From an uncultured Sphingomonadales bacterium (GTDB lineage Bacteria > Pseudomonadota > Alphaproteobacteria > Sphingomonadales > Rhodothalassiaceae): 64,000 bases of DNA. The notes under the pieces were generated by a model. It made no database searches. It was not told where the DNA came from and worked only from the letters and a program-made list of their open reading frames with translations. The position numbers were made by a program, and so were the translations under genes. This document shows, in pieces, positions 31,389 to 41,576 of the stretch (the first letter of the stretch is position 1; every line of letters starts with the position of its first letter). The DNA is taken from NCBI GenBank assembly GCA_947499155.1, contig CANMND010000006.1:186001-250000 (forward strand), in the 5' to 3' direction.

Positions 31389-31569
31389 GAAGTGTTTGAT
31401 TGCATAACTATCTGATATTGAATAATTATATTTGTAATGAGAAGCTAATGGCAGACTCGAAGCAGGCACTGCGGCAGACTTTGCCCATGGAAGTGCGAGA
31501 CTTTTGCCGCGTATTGTATTTTTGCTGGTGAGGCGTATATTGCCGCCTGTGAGCACACTTCTTGAAAAA

Positions 31570-32754
31570 ATGGTAGCGCGCGAATCCAATTGGACACCGG
31601 GCACACTGAATGGCCTCGGCTTTGACCGGGCGCCCGCCGATACTCGTGTGGTTGTTGCCATGTCAGGTGGCGTGGACAGTTCTGTCACTGCCGCACTCCT
31701 GGCAGCGCAAGGCTATGAAGTGATCGGGATAACCCTGCAACTTTATGACCATGGCCTGGCGGTGCAGAAAAAGGGTGCGTGTTGTGCAGGGCAGGATATT
31801 CACGATGCCCGGACAGTATCCCAGTCATTGGGTATTCCCCATTATGTTCTGGATTATGAAAGCCGGTTTTCGGCGGCTGTGATGGATGATTTCGCCGACA
31901 GCTATCTGCGTGGTGAAACGCCTATTCCTTGTGTCCGGTGCAATGAACGGGTCAAATTTCGTGACCTGATGCAGACTGCCCGTGATCTTGGCGCAGATTG
32001 TCTGGCCACAGGTCATTATGTCCGTTCGGTTGCGGGAACTGAAAAAGGCACTGTTAGTCGACAGCTTTTAAAGGGCGTGGATGATAGCCGTGACCAGAGC
32101 TATTTTCTGTTTTCCACCACTCAGGAACAGCTGGACTTTTTGCGCTTTCCCTTGGGCGGACTGTACAAGTCCGAAGTTCGAGAGCTTGCTGATGCCTTCG
32201 GTCTTGTGGTGGCAGACAAGCCTGACAGTCAGGATATCTGCTTCGTTCCACAGGGCAATTATGCGAGCGTAATTGAACGTCTGCGTCCCGGTGCGTCAGA
32301 ACCAGGTGAGATTGTCCATCTTGATGGTCGAATACTGGGCCGCCATGACGGGATTATTCATTTTACGATTGGTCAGCGCAGGGGCATTGGTGTAGGCGGT
32401 ACGACCGAGCCTCTTTATGTCGTAAAACTTGATCCAGACCAGAAACGAGTGATCGTAGGGCCGCACCATGCACTTGATGTGCAAGAGATGACCTTGCGTG
32501 AAGTGAACTGGTTGGGGCGCACTCCTGATCCCGCCGGCGCTCCCATTATGGTTCAGATCCGGAATACACAAGATCCTTTATCGGCAACGTTATTTCCCGC
32601 TCATGAGAAGGGTGGGCTATGGCGTGTAATGTTTGATGCAGCCCAACCCGGCGTTTCACCAGGCCAGGCAGCCGTATTTTTCGAGACAGATCGTGTAATG
32701 GGCGGTGGTTGGATTGTATCTACCAACAGTGCCTGGGATGCAGCCTCAATCTGA
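31570..32754 (+). CDS. mnmA: tRNA-specific 2-thiouridylase MnmA (start uncertain)
   Basis: [36 protein letters not shown]...[13 protein letters not shown]...[19 protein letters not shown]. Confidence 0.95.
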   Translation: MVARESNWTPGTLNGLGFDRAPADTRVVVAMSGGVDSSVTAALLAAQGYEVIGITLQLYDHGLAVQKKGACCAGQDIHDARTVSQSLGIPHYVLDYESRFSAAVMDDFADSYLRGETPIPCVRCNERVKFRDLMQTARDLGADCLATGHYVRSVAGTEKGTVSRQLLKGVDDSRDQSYFLFSTTQEQLDFLRFPLGGLYKSEVRELADAFGLVVADKPDSQDICFVPQGNYASVIERLRPGASEPGEIVHLDGRILGRHDGIIHFTIGQRRGIGVGGTTEPLYVVKLDPDQKRVIVGPHHALDVQEMTLREVNWLGRTPDPAGAPIMVQIRNTQDPLSATLFPAHEKGGLWRVMFDAAQPGVSPGQAAVFFETDRVMGGGWIVSTNSAWDAASI

Positions 32755-32835
32755 AAATTCCATTACTTTTACGGGATGTTATTCATTAGTTATTCAGTAT
32801 AGCTATTCTGTATCTTCATCAGGTGGCTGTACATC

Positions 32836-34515
32836 ATGAATCACGAGCAATCATCCGCTAAAGCTGCAAGCAGTGATGCATCGTTTACTCACTTGTCTAT
32901 TTCACCCGACGAACTCCATGTTGGGCAGTATGAGTATTTGCTACGCAAAGCGGCGACATTGGCTATCATCAGTATAGCCATGGCGCTTTCGCTCTCGTTT
33001 TTCCTGAGCGATCACGGACACCCGGTTGCTATAGGGGTTTGGCTTTGTTTGGTAATAGTGCCACCAGCCGTTGTCGGTGTCCGTATTCGGGTGCCAGAAT
33101 TTGAAGAAATTACGCCGGAACAAGCGGTAAAAGGCCTAAGAAGAACATATATTTATAGCTTATTTATGGGGATAATCTGGGGAAGCTCGGTTTTCGTCTT
33201 TAATCAGTTGTCCAGTGATATCGACTATATACTGCTTATATTGCTGGTGATTGCCCTTACGGTGGGTATTGTTGGAACGATGCCGCCTTTGCCTTTTAAA
33301 GGTATTGTTTTTACACTGGCAGCGTTTCCACCTGCATTTTGGAATTTGTTCCGGCATGGGTCATCGGAAACTATCGCGATTATTTCGCTGATGGTCGTAT
33401 TTCTTGTCGCATTGGGATATCTCTTATTTGCCAATTATACACATTTCAAGGAAGGCCTAAGGGTTAGGCAGGCACTCAAATCGGCTCATCTGTTATTGGA
33501 GAACGCAATTGACAGTATGGGAGAGGGCTTTGCAATCTATAAGGCTGACGGGTCTCTCATTCATGCAAATAACATGTACCGGGACATGTTTCCTGACAAG
33601 ACCATGATTCAGAAGAGGGCATCAGATCGCTCTTATACTGAGGAGCTTGAAGATGGGCGGATCATTAAAAGTACTTCACAAGTAACGCCGAGAGGCGACA
33701 TTGTAAGCGTTCATCAGGATATCACGCTTGCCTGCAAGCAGGAAGAAGCGTTGCTGTCTGCAAGGTGGGACGCAGAAAGTGCCAATAGGGCCAAGTCGCA
33801 GTTCCTTGCGGTTATGAGCCATGAATTGCGGACACCCTTAAACTCGATCATCGGTTTTGCAGATCTGATTGGCCGCAATTCAGATAATATAGTCCCGCAA
33901 ACTCTGAGCGAATATAGTGGTTATGTAAAGCAGAGCGGCCAGCATCTTTTGGGGGTCATTTCCCAGATCCTTGATTTGTCACGGATTGAGGCTGGGAGGT
34001 TTGAACTGAATGAGAGTCTTGTTAGCTTGCCAGCGCTTGTTTATAACGTGGTTAATCAATGCCAGCCCATGGCAGATGGCGACAATATAAAGATTGTGGC
34101 GCTTGCCGATTATGTTCCGGGTTTATGGGCGGATGAACATGCCCTTCGTCAGGTTTTGTTCAATCTGATATCCAATGCCATAAAGTTCAGTCATCGCAAT
34201 GGTACAATTACTGTGAAAACCATGTGCAGGAATGATCAGATTGGATTAGAGGTTCGTGATAACGGGATAGGTATCGCCGAAGACGACCTGGAGCTGATTT
34301 TCCAGCCTTTTCAGCAGGCTGACAATTCTCTTACACGACAGCATGAAGGGTCAGGTCTGGGCCTGCCTCTCGTGCGTAATCTTGTGGGGCTTCATGGTGG
34401 CGATATAGACATAAATTCGGAATTGGGAGCAGGAACAGTTATCAGCGTCTGGTTTCCCGCTGGACGAGTCCTGCACAATGACGAAGACGTCAAATTGCAT
34501 GAAAACAAGATTTAG
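32836..34515 (+). CDS. Membrane sensor histidine kinase (multi-TM, PAS-like, HisKA, HATPase_c)
   Basis: Several TM helices, NAIDSMGEGFAIYKADGSLIHANNMY (PAS-like), SQFLAVMSHELRTPLNSIIGF (H-box), DNGIGI and GSGLGLPLV boxes. Confidence 0.9.
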   Translation: MNHEQSSAKAASSDASFTHLSISPDELHVGQYEYLLRKAATLAIISIAMALSLSFFLSDHGHPVAIGVWLCLVIVPPAVVGVRIRVPEFEEITPEQAVKGLRRTYIYSLFMGIIWGSSVFVFNQLSSDIDYILLILLVIALTVGIVGTMPPLPFKGIVFTLAAFPPAFWNLFRHGSSETIAIISLMVVFLVALGYLLFANYTHFKEGLRVRQALKSAHLLLENAIDSMGEGFAIYKADGSLIHANNMYRDMFPDKTMIQKRASDRSYTEELEDGRIIKSTSQVTPRGDIVSVHQDITLACKQEEALLSARWDAESANRAKSQFLAVMSHELRTPLNSIIGFADLIGRNSDNIVPQTLSEYSGYVKQSGQHLLGVISQILDLSRIEAGRFELNESLVSLPALVYNVVNQCQPMADGDNIKIVALADYVPGLWADEHALRQVLFNLISNAIKFSHRNGTITVKTMCRNDQIGLEVRDNGIGIAEDDLELIFQPFQQADNSLTRQHEGSGLGLPLVRNLVGLHGGDIDINSELGAGTVISVWFPAGRVLHNDEDVKLHENKI

Positions 34516-34846
34516 CCCGACTTTCTTGCGTCATTTAAAAACTGGATGATATCAGACCCTGCCCTGACTTTAATGCCTGTAAGGTGATGAGATCGCTGCC
34601 TTATGTTCTTTAAATCAGTCACTGAATCCGTGCAGTCATGAAAATTCTAAGCCGTGATGGCGAAAATCGGGATGCAGCTAGCGTTCTGATAACCAGGGCT
34701 TGAGCGGCCTCTCGTTGAATTGACATGTAACGCATGAGCTAGATCGCCCAAATTTTGAAATAAATTATAATTTTACATGTTATTATTGTTTTGAGATGCA
34801 GAATGGTCTGAATCTAAGCGTTCAGGGGTACAGGGTTCGAGTAGGT

Positions 34847-36518
34847 ATGCAATTTCTCAATAATATTTCTGCCGATAAGTCACCATTGCTTCACGTACCG
34901 ATATCACCGGATAAGCTTCATGTCGGGCAATATGAACATTTGTTGCATAAGGTCACGACCCTCACCATTGTCAGTATTGTTCTTGCACTTTCTGTGGGGT
35001 TTTTCCTGAGAGATAATGGCCATCCGGTCGCGGTGGCAATGTGGGTATTTCTGGCAGTCGCGCTGCCAGCCATGGCCATATGGAATACGCGACGGTCGGA
35101 TCATGAAAACATACCGCCATTAAGAGCCCGAAAGGGGCTGAAAAAAAACTTACATATACAGTTTTGTCATGGGTCTCATTTGGGGTGCATCGGTATTTGT
35201 TTTCTCTGATATATCTGATGATACTTATTATGTACTTCTGGCTCTGGTTGTTACTGGAATGACCGCTGGGCTCTCTGCAACTGTGCCGGCAGTTCCATTT
35301 AAATCTGCAATTTTCGCTTTGACAGCAATTCCGCCAGCTTTTTGGAATCTGCTTGAACACGGGTCAGAACAAAGCATCGGTTTTGCCTGGATGATGACAG
35401 TATTCCTTATGGCGTTCTTTGGTCTGTCCATTACCAATTATTCGCGTTTCAAAAGTAGTTTGCAGATCAAGCTGGCGTTCAAGTCAGCCCATGCTTTGTT
35501 GGACGATGCTATCGACAATATGGGCGAGGGATTTGCTATCTATAGCGGCGATGGGTCGATTTTATACGCTAATCAGATGTATCAGGACCTGTTTTCGGAC
35601 GCGAACATCTCGAAGATATCTCCCACCGGTGATTCACGCATTGAAACGCTTGCCGATGGGCGCATCATCAAAAGCACAACTCACTTAACTTTACGAGGCC
35701 ATCTGGTCAGGGTCCTTCGCGACATCACGCGTGCTCGCAAGCAAGAGGAAGCCTTGTTGGCTGCACGTTTGGGCGCAGAAAGTGCCAATCGGGCAAAATC
35801 GCAATTCCTGACAGTCATGAGTCATGAGTTACGCACGCCCCTTAATGCCATCATTGGGTTTTCCGACCTTATAAGTCGAGAAGACGCAAATTTAAGCAAA
35901 GAGTCTGTGAATGAGTTTGGTGGCTATATAAAGCAGAGTGGCACTGAGCTTTTGAGGCTTATTTCCCAGATACTCGACATGTCACGCATAGAGGCGGGAC
36001 GGTTTGATTTGTCGGAGGAGGCGGTTAATCTGCCGATACTGGTCCACAAAGTGGTTAATGCGAGCATTCCTTTGGCAAATGACGCAAATGTGCAGATCGC
36101 CATTCAGGTGGACGAGGACACAGCCTTGTGGGCCGATGAAAACGCCCTTCGCCAGATTTTGTTTAATCTGATCACCAATGCCATCAAGTTCAGTCATGAA
36201 GGCGGTATCATTCACGTTAAAGTCACATGCGAGGATGGTAGGGTGGGCATTGAGGTCAGTGACGAAGGGATTGGTATGTCTCCAGATGAAATGGAATTGA
36301 TCTTCAATCCTTTTTACCAGTCTGACAACACTCTCACCCGAAAGCGTGAAGGGTCGGGACTTGGTCTGCCGCTAGTCCATAATCTGGTGACCCTTCACAG
36401 CGGTGATATCAGTGTCAAATCAGAGCATGATCGCGGCACATGCATCAGTGTCTCTTTCCCACCTGAGCGCCGGATAGAGAATGACAGTGATGCAAGGCTA
36501 CGCACGGTCAAGAAGTAA
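34847..36518 (+). pseudogene. Paralogous membrane sensor histidine kinase split by a frameshift at an A8 run (35141-35148); decayed gene, assembly error or slippage-expressed gene
   Basis: ORF 34796-35209 carries the N-terminus and ORF 35169-36518 the remainder; skipping one A gives ...GLKKTYIYSFVMGLIWGASVFVF, matching GLRRTYIYSLFMGIIWGSSVFVF of the upstream paralog. Confidence 0.85.
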
Positions 36519-36557
36519 CACTGCCATCATGTGATATCTTTACAGCCAGACGACGAG

Positions 36558-38462
36558 TTAGTCTGTTTTGATTTGAACTTCCAAAAGATAATCAATCACC
36601 GCGTTCGCACAGTCCTCAGAGGACAGTTTTGTTGTCTCAAGACGCAAGTCACAGTCTTCCGGCTTTTCATAGGGGCTGTCGATACCTGTGAAGTTTTTGA
36701 TTTTTCCTTCCCGGGCCTTTTTATAGAGACCCTTGGCGTCACGGGACTCACAAACCTCCAGCGGTGTATCGACGAAGATTTCATGGAATTCACCCGGTTC
36801 CAGCAAGTTACGTGCCATCCGTCGCTCGGACCGGAAGGGCGAAATAAATGAAACCAGTACGATCAGCCCCGCATCGACCATCAAGCGTGCGACTTCTGCG
36901 ATGCGGCGGATATTTTCAACACGGTCTTCTTCTGTGAAACCAAGATCCTTGTTCAGGCCATGGCGCACATTGTCACCGTCCAGCATATAGGTATGACGGC
37001 CTGCGGCATGAAGCTGCTTTTCCACCAGGTTGGCAATAGTCGATTTGCCGGATCCTGACAGACCTGTAAACCACAGGACTGATGGCTTTTGCACCTTGAT
37101 TGCGGCACGCGCTGTCTTGTTCACATCCACTGCCTGCCAGTGAATATTTGAGGCACGACGCAGACCAAAATCGATCATCCCGGCACCGACAGTATTGTTA
37201 GTCATTTTGTCGATGATGATAAAGCTGCCGGTCTGACGATTTTCCTTATAGGGGTCGAATGGAATACGGCGATCGAGGCTGATAGTGCATACGCCGATTT
37301 CATTGAGGTCCAGCCGCTTGGTAGCCATATGTTCAAGAGTGTTTACATTGACCACATGCTTGATACGCGTCACCACCATGGCGGTGGTGTTGACACCACT
37401 TTTGAAGAGGTAGGCACGCCCTGGCATCAATGGCTCGTCAGCCATCCAGACGATTTTCACCTCAAACTGATCAGACAGACCCGCACGGTTTTCCCTGTGA
37501 CAGATCATGTCGCCACGTGAGATGTCGATTTCATCTTCGAGAGTAAGGGTGACAGCCTGACCGGAACGCGCCTCTTCCAAAGTCTCATCGAAAGTTACAA
37601 TGGACTTGATGCGACTGGTTCTGGCAGACGGAAGGGCAACAATCTCGTCCCCAACGTGCACGGTACCGTCCGCGATGGTGCCAGAAAATCCGCGAAAATC
37701 CAGGTTAGGGCGATTGACCCATTGAACCGGGAAGCGGAATGGCCGCTCATTGTGCCTGTCATCGACAGAAATTGTTTCCAGTTCCGCTTGTAATGTTGGC
37801 CCGGTGAACCAGTCCATATGGACAGCACTGGACATGACATTTTCACCGGTAAGGGCAGAAAGTGGAATACAGCTTACTTCGTCATAACCAATAATGCGGG
37901 CAAAGGCTTCGTAGGCGTCCCTAATGGCTTCAAAGGTTGCCTTGTCATAGTTGACCAGGTCCATTTTGTTGACAGCAAGGATGATATGCCGAACGCCCAA
38001 AAGGGAGCAGATATAGCTGTGACGCCTGGTTTGATCGAGAATGCCTTTGCGAGCGTCAACAAGGATCACGGCTGCATCCGCCGTGGACGCGCCTGTGGCC
38101 ATATTCCGGGTATATTGCTCGTGTCCTGGCGTATCAGCGACAATAAAGCGCCGTTTGTCTGTGGCAAAAAAGCGGTAAGCCACATCAATGGTAATTCCCT
38201 GCTCGCGTTCAGCTTCAAGGCCGTCGAGCAGAAGGGCAAGGTCCATATTGTCCCCGGTTGTTCCCATCTTGCGACTGTCACTTTGAAGGGTGGCAAGCTG
38301 GTCTTCAAAGATCATCTTGGAATCAAATAGCAAGCGCCCGATCAGGGTCGATTTGCCATCATCCACACTGCCGCAGGTAATGAAGCGCAGAAGGTCCTTG
38401 TTTTCCTGTTCGGCCACATAGGCATCCAGGCTGATTTCCGGCGTATTGAGTGGCTCATGCAT
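36558..38462 (-). CDS. cysN: Bifunctional sulfate adenylyltransferase subunit 1/adenylylsulfate kinase CysNC
   Basis: GTPase motifs [27 protein letters not shown] plus C-terminal APS kinase [34 protein letters not shown]. Confidence 0.96.
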   Translation of the reverse strand: MHEPLNTPEISLDAYVAEQENKDLLRFITCGSVDDGKSTLIGRLLFDSKMIFEDQLATLQSDSRKMGTTGDNMDLALLLDGLEAEREQGITIDVAYRFFATDKRRFIVADTPGHEQYTRNMATGASTADAAVILVDARKGILDQTRRHSYICSLLGVRHIILAVNKMDLVNYDKATFEAIRDAYEAFARIIGYDEVSCIPLSALTGENVMSSAVHMDWFTGPTLQAELETISVDDRHNERPFRFPVQWVNRPNLDFRGFSGTIADGTVHVGDEIVALPSARTSRIKSIVTFDETLEEARSGQAVTLTLEDEIDISRGDMICHRENRAGLSDQFEVKIVWMADEPLMPGRAYLFKSGVNTTAMVVTRIKHVVNVNTLEHMATKRLDLNEIGVCTISLDRRIPFDPYKENRQTGSFIIIDKMTNNTVGAGMIDFGLRRASNIHWQAVDVNKTARAAIKVQKPSVLWFTGLSGSGKSTIANLVEKQLHAAGRHTYMLDGDNVRHGLNKDLGFTEEDRVENIRRIAEVARLMVDAGLIVLVSFISPFRSERRMARNLLEPGEFHEIFVDTPLEVCESRDAKGLYKKAREGKIKNFTGIDSPYEKPEDCDLRLETTKLSSEDCANAVIDYLLEVQIKTD

Positions 38463-39364
38463 CAGAAATAGCCCTCCTGCTTTTTCTTTTCCATGGACGC
38501 GCCATGATCGCGGTCTATCACCCGGCCTTCCCGTTCAGATGTGCGGGATACCAACATTTCCTGAATAATGGACGGAAGGTCTGTGGCGTCGGACTCTATG
38601 CCGCCCGTGAGCGGGTAGCAGCCAAGAGTACGAAAGCGAATCATGCGCATCTGGGGTGTCTCACCCGGATGGAGCGGAAAGCGGTCGTCGTCCACCATAA
38701 TAAGTGCGCCATCCCGTTCAACGACTGGCCGCTTTTTAGCCAGATAGAGCGGCACGATAGGAATCTTTTCCTGGTAGATATATTGCCAGACATCCAGCTC
38801 GGTCCAGTTGGAGATGGGAAATACCCGGATGCTTTCACCCTTGTGAATGCGCGTGTTGTATGTATTCCACAACTCCGGCCGCTGATTTTTGGGGTCCCAG
38901 CGATGTTGTTCTGTCCGGAACGAAAATATACGCTCTTTGGCGCGGGATTTTTCTTCATCCCGTCGTGCTCCGCCAAAGGCAGCGTCAAATTCATATTTGT
39001 CCAGTGCCTGTTTCAAGCCTTGAGTCTTCATAATGTCGGTATGAATGGCGGAGCCGTGGCTGATGGGGCCGACGCCTTTTTTGACGCCGTCCTCATTCAC
39101 ATGCACAATCAGGTCAAGACCCCATTCCTTGGCGATATTGTCACGAAAAGCGATCATTTCGTGGAACTTCCAGGTGGTGTCCACATGAAGAATGGGAAAA
39201 GGTGGAGGGCAGGGATAAAAGGCCTTGCGCGCCAGATACAGCATCACCATCGAATCCTTGCCGATGGAAAACAGCATCACCGGCTTGCGGCATTCTGCTG
39301 CCACTTCCCGAATGATATGAATACTTTCCGCTTCAAGCCGATGCAGATGTGACAAGCTGGACAT
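38462..39364 (-). CDS. cysD: Sulfate adenylyltransferase subunit 2 CysD
   Basis: [46 protein letters not shown]. Confidence 0.97.
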   Translation of the reverse strand: MSSLSHLHRLEAESIHIIREVAAECRKPVMLFSIGKDSMVMLYLARKAFYPCPPPFPILHVDTTWKFHEMIAFRDNIAKEWGLDLIVHVNEDGVKKGVGPISHGSAIHTDIMKTQGLKQALDKYEFDAAFGGARRDEEKSRAKERIFSFRTEQHRWDPKNQRPELWNTYNTRIHKGESIRVFPISNWTELDVWQYIYQEKIPIVPLYLAKKRPVVERDGALIMVDDDRFPLHPGETPQMRMIRFRTLGCYPLTGGIESDATDLPSIIQEMLVSRTSEREGRVIDRDHGASMEKKKQEGYF

Positions 39365-39405
39365 ATGTCTTACCGTTCCCTCAAGAATGGGTTTGTACCC
39401 CTTAT

Positions 39406-39491
39406 GGTCATGGACTAATCCACCATGACCCGTGTTGCAATGGCAACATAGCCAATTTTTTCTTGTACTTCGATTAAGATGGATATCTTAA
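39406..39491. repeat. Three consecutive inverted repeats in cysD/hypothetical divergent region
   Basis: GGTCATGG-N9-CCATGACC (39406-39430); TGTTGC-AATG-GCAACA (39433-39448); TTAAGAT-GGAT-ATCTTAA (39474-39491). Confidence 0.85.
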
Positions 39492-39620
39492 CGGCGATAT
39501 GGCGGCACCATATTTGTCTGGCGGCAAGTCATTACTCTTCTTTCCCGTCTGGTGATAATGACGCTTTTGCCCGAACTGTGGCCGGGTTACAGTGATTTAT
39601 CACAGCAAAAGAGGTTCTTC

Positions 39621-39962
39621 ATGCCGCCGGAAAAATCCGTAAAACTTAACAAGTTGCAAAACAGGACATTGGCCTTGTTGCAAGAGCTTGCCCAGCAGTC
39701 TGACCTTGCGTCGACCAATGACGACACCGGGGATATCACCATATTTGGAATGCCGCACGCTCATGGTGACCATATGCATATCGGACGTTTTACCGTATCG
39801 AGCCGGTTTGCGAGCGGCTTGGGCAATGCCAATGTCTGGTCAGCCCTTGAACGCAGGGGATTGGCGCGGGCAGATTTCCCATCATCCATCACTATCACCG
39901 CCAAAGGCTTGGCGCATGAGACGGGCATTCGATCTGAAATGCTGGAGGAAGCCGATCACTGA
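39621..39962 (+). CDS. Hypothetical protein
   Basis: ATG at 39621 preceded by AGAGG; MPPEKSVKLNKLQNRTLALLQELAQQSDL...GMPHAHGDHMHIGRFTV. Confidence 0.65.
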   Translation: MPPEKSVKLNKLQNRTLALLQELAQQSDLASTNDDTGDITIFGMPHAHGDHMHIGRFTVSSRFASGLGNANVWSALERRGLARADFPSSITITAKGLAHETGIRSEMLEEADH

Positions 39963-41511
39963 TGATCAGGAAAATCTATTAGCTAAAGACAAGGCGCAAC
40001 AGACCAAGGTTATTGCGTGGTTGAAATGTGAAGACAGCTACAGCCGCGGCAAGGTCACACATATTGAAACCCATATTTCGCATATTTTCCTTGTAGGGGA
40101 TGAGGCATGGAAACTGAAAAAGGCCCTTGGCACGCCATTTCTTGATTATACGAGTCCCGCAAAGCGCCGCATCGCAGCAGAACAGGAAGTGCAGATAAAC
40201 AGGCGTACGGCCCCTGACCTTTATCTTGGGATTCAGCCGATTGTACCAAAAGGTGACAGTTTTGCCTTGGGGCGTGAGGATGAAAGCGACCGGGCAAAGG
40301 CCGTGGACTGGCTGGTTCATATGCGCCGGTTTGACCAGGCCCTTTTGTTTGACCGCATGCTTGTGGATGGTCGCCTGACCACGACACATGTGGAAGGTCT
40401 GGCCGATGCTTTGTCGGCTCTGCATATCAGCGCACGGGTGACAAAAGACGAAGGGGGTGCAGCCGGAATGGCCCGGCATTACAAGGCACCGGTCAATACA
40501 CTTTTGGCGGATCCATCAGTCCCGTTTTCTGCAACAGACATAAACGCCATGGCAGACCAGCTTGAACAGGGCTGGTTGCAATTGTCGCCCATTCTTGAAG
40601 CGCGCCGACGCCATGGTTATGTGCGACATGGCCATGGGGACCTGCATCTGGCCAATGTCTGCATATACGACAATCGCGCGACTTTATTTGATGCCATTGA
40701 ATTTTCCATGGGCCTGGCTTGCACCGATTGCCTATACGACATGGCCTTTCCGGTGATGGATTTTCTATTTTATGACAGGCCGGATTATGCGGGGGTATTT
40801 GTCAGCCGTTATCTTGAGAAAACCCGAGATTACAAGGGCCTGCGACTGATGCCGTTTTATGTGGCGATCCGGGCGCTGGTGCGGGCCATGGCCAACGGAC
40901 TGCAGCCGAAACGTCATGAAGTGGCCCAGCGGTATTTTGCACTGGCACAAGCGTCAATGACCGCGAGTCCACAGCCCTATTGTCATGCCATTGGCGGTTT
41001 GTCCGGGACTGGTAAATCCACCCTTGCCCGGACCATCCAGAGCGATCTTGGTCCGCTTTTCGGGGCTGTGCACATTCGAAGTGATGGTGTCCGCAAACGC
41101 CTGCATAATGTAAAGCCGGAACAGACTTTGGATGACAAAGCCTATGGCCGCAAAGCAAACTGGCGCACTTATCAGCGTTTATTAAAAGATACGCGGCATG
41201 CCTTGTTGGCTGGCTGGCCGGTGGTGGTGGATGCGACATTTATGAATTATCAAACCCGTGCCTCATTCAGGCAAATGGCAAACAGTCTAAATATACCTTT
41301 CAAAGGATTGTGGCTTCACGCTCCACCCGATACCCTCAGACACCGGATTTCCACGCGCAAGAAGGGGGCCTCAGATGCAGACCTGTCCGTTCTGGAAAAA
41401 CAATTGGCCGGATTTACGCAACCAGCAGACTGGCCGGGTGTAGATGTATCGGGGACATTTGATCATGCGCTTAAAGGTGTACGGGCTGCCATCAATCTGG
41501 CCAAATCGTGA
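39916..41511 (+). CDS. Aminoglycoside phosphotransferase-like/P-loop kinase fusion (COG2187+COG0645 type)
   Basis: Kinase-like YVRHGHGDLHLANVCIYDNRATLFDAIEF, then Walker A GGLSGTGKSTLARTIQ and VVVDATFM. Start uncertain; the track start at 39688 overlaps the preceding gene. Confidence 0.8.
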   Translation: MRRAFDLKCWRKPITDDQENLLAKDKAQQTKVIAWLKCEDSYSRGKVTHIETHISHIFLVGDEAWKLKKALGTPFLDYTSPAKRRIAAEQEVQINRRTAPDLYLGIQPIVPKGDSFALGREDESDRAKAVDWLVHMRRFDQALLFDRMLVDGRLTTTHVEGLADALSALHISARVTKDEGGAAGMARHYKAPVNTLLADPSVPFSATDINAMADQLEQGWLQLSPILEARRRHGYVRHGHGDLHLANVCIYDNRATLFDAIEFSMGLACTDCLYDMAFPVMDFLFYDRPDYAGVFVSRYLEKTRDYKGLRLMPFYVAIRALVRAMANGLQPKRHEVAQRYFALAQASMTASPQPYCHAIGGLSGTGKSTLARTIQSDLGPLFGAVHIRSDGVRKRLHNVKPEQTLDDKAYGRKANWRTYQRLLKDTRHALLAGWPVVVDATFMNYQTRASFRQMANSLNIPFKGLWLHAPPDTLRHRISTRKKGASDADLSVLEKQLAGFTQPADWPGVDVSGTFDHALKGVRAAINLAKS

Positions 41512-41576
41512 TGTTAAAGACCAAAGCTCTAGGCGCATCTCATCTATTATCACTATAAAGTACAAGGCGGGGACAC

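Noticed and set aside
34796-34846. Upstream start of the second histidine kinase at 34796
   Set aside because: Comparison with the paralog supports starting at ATG 34847 (MQFLNNISADKS...); the upstream 17 codons show no similarity.
38450-39352. 300-aa plus-strand ORF covering cysD
   Set aside because: Almost exactly antisense to cysD, whose identity is certain; treated as a shadow ORF.
39688-39915. N-terminal extension of the APH/P-loop ORF to 39688
   Set aside because: This stretch is read in another frame by the 39621-39962 gene, which has a good RBS; the extension shows no domain-like sequence.
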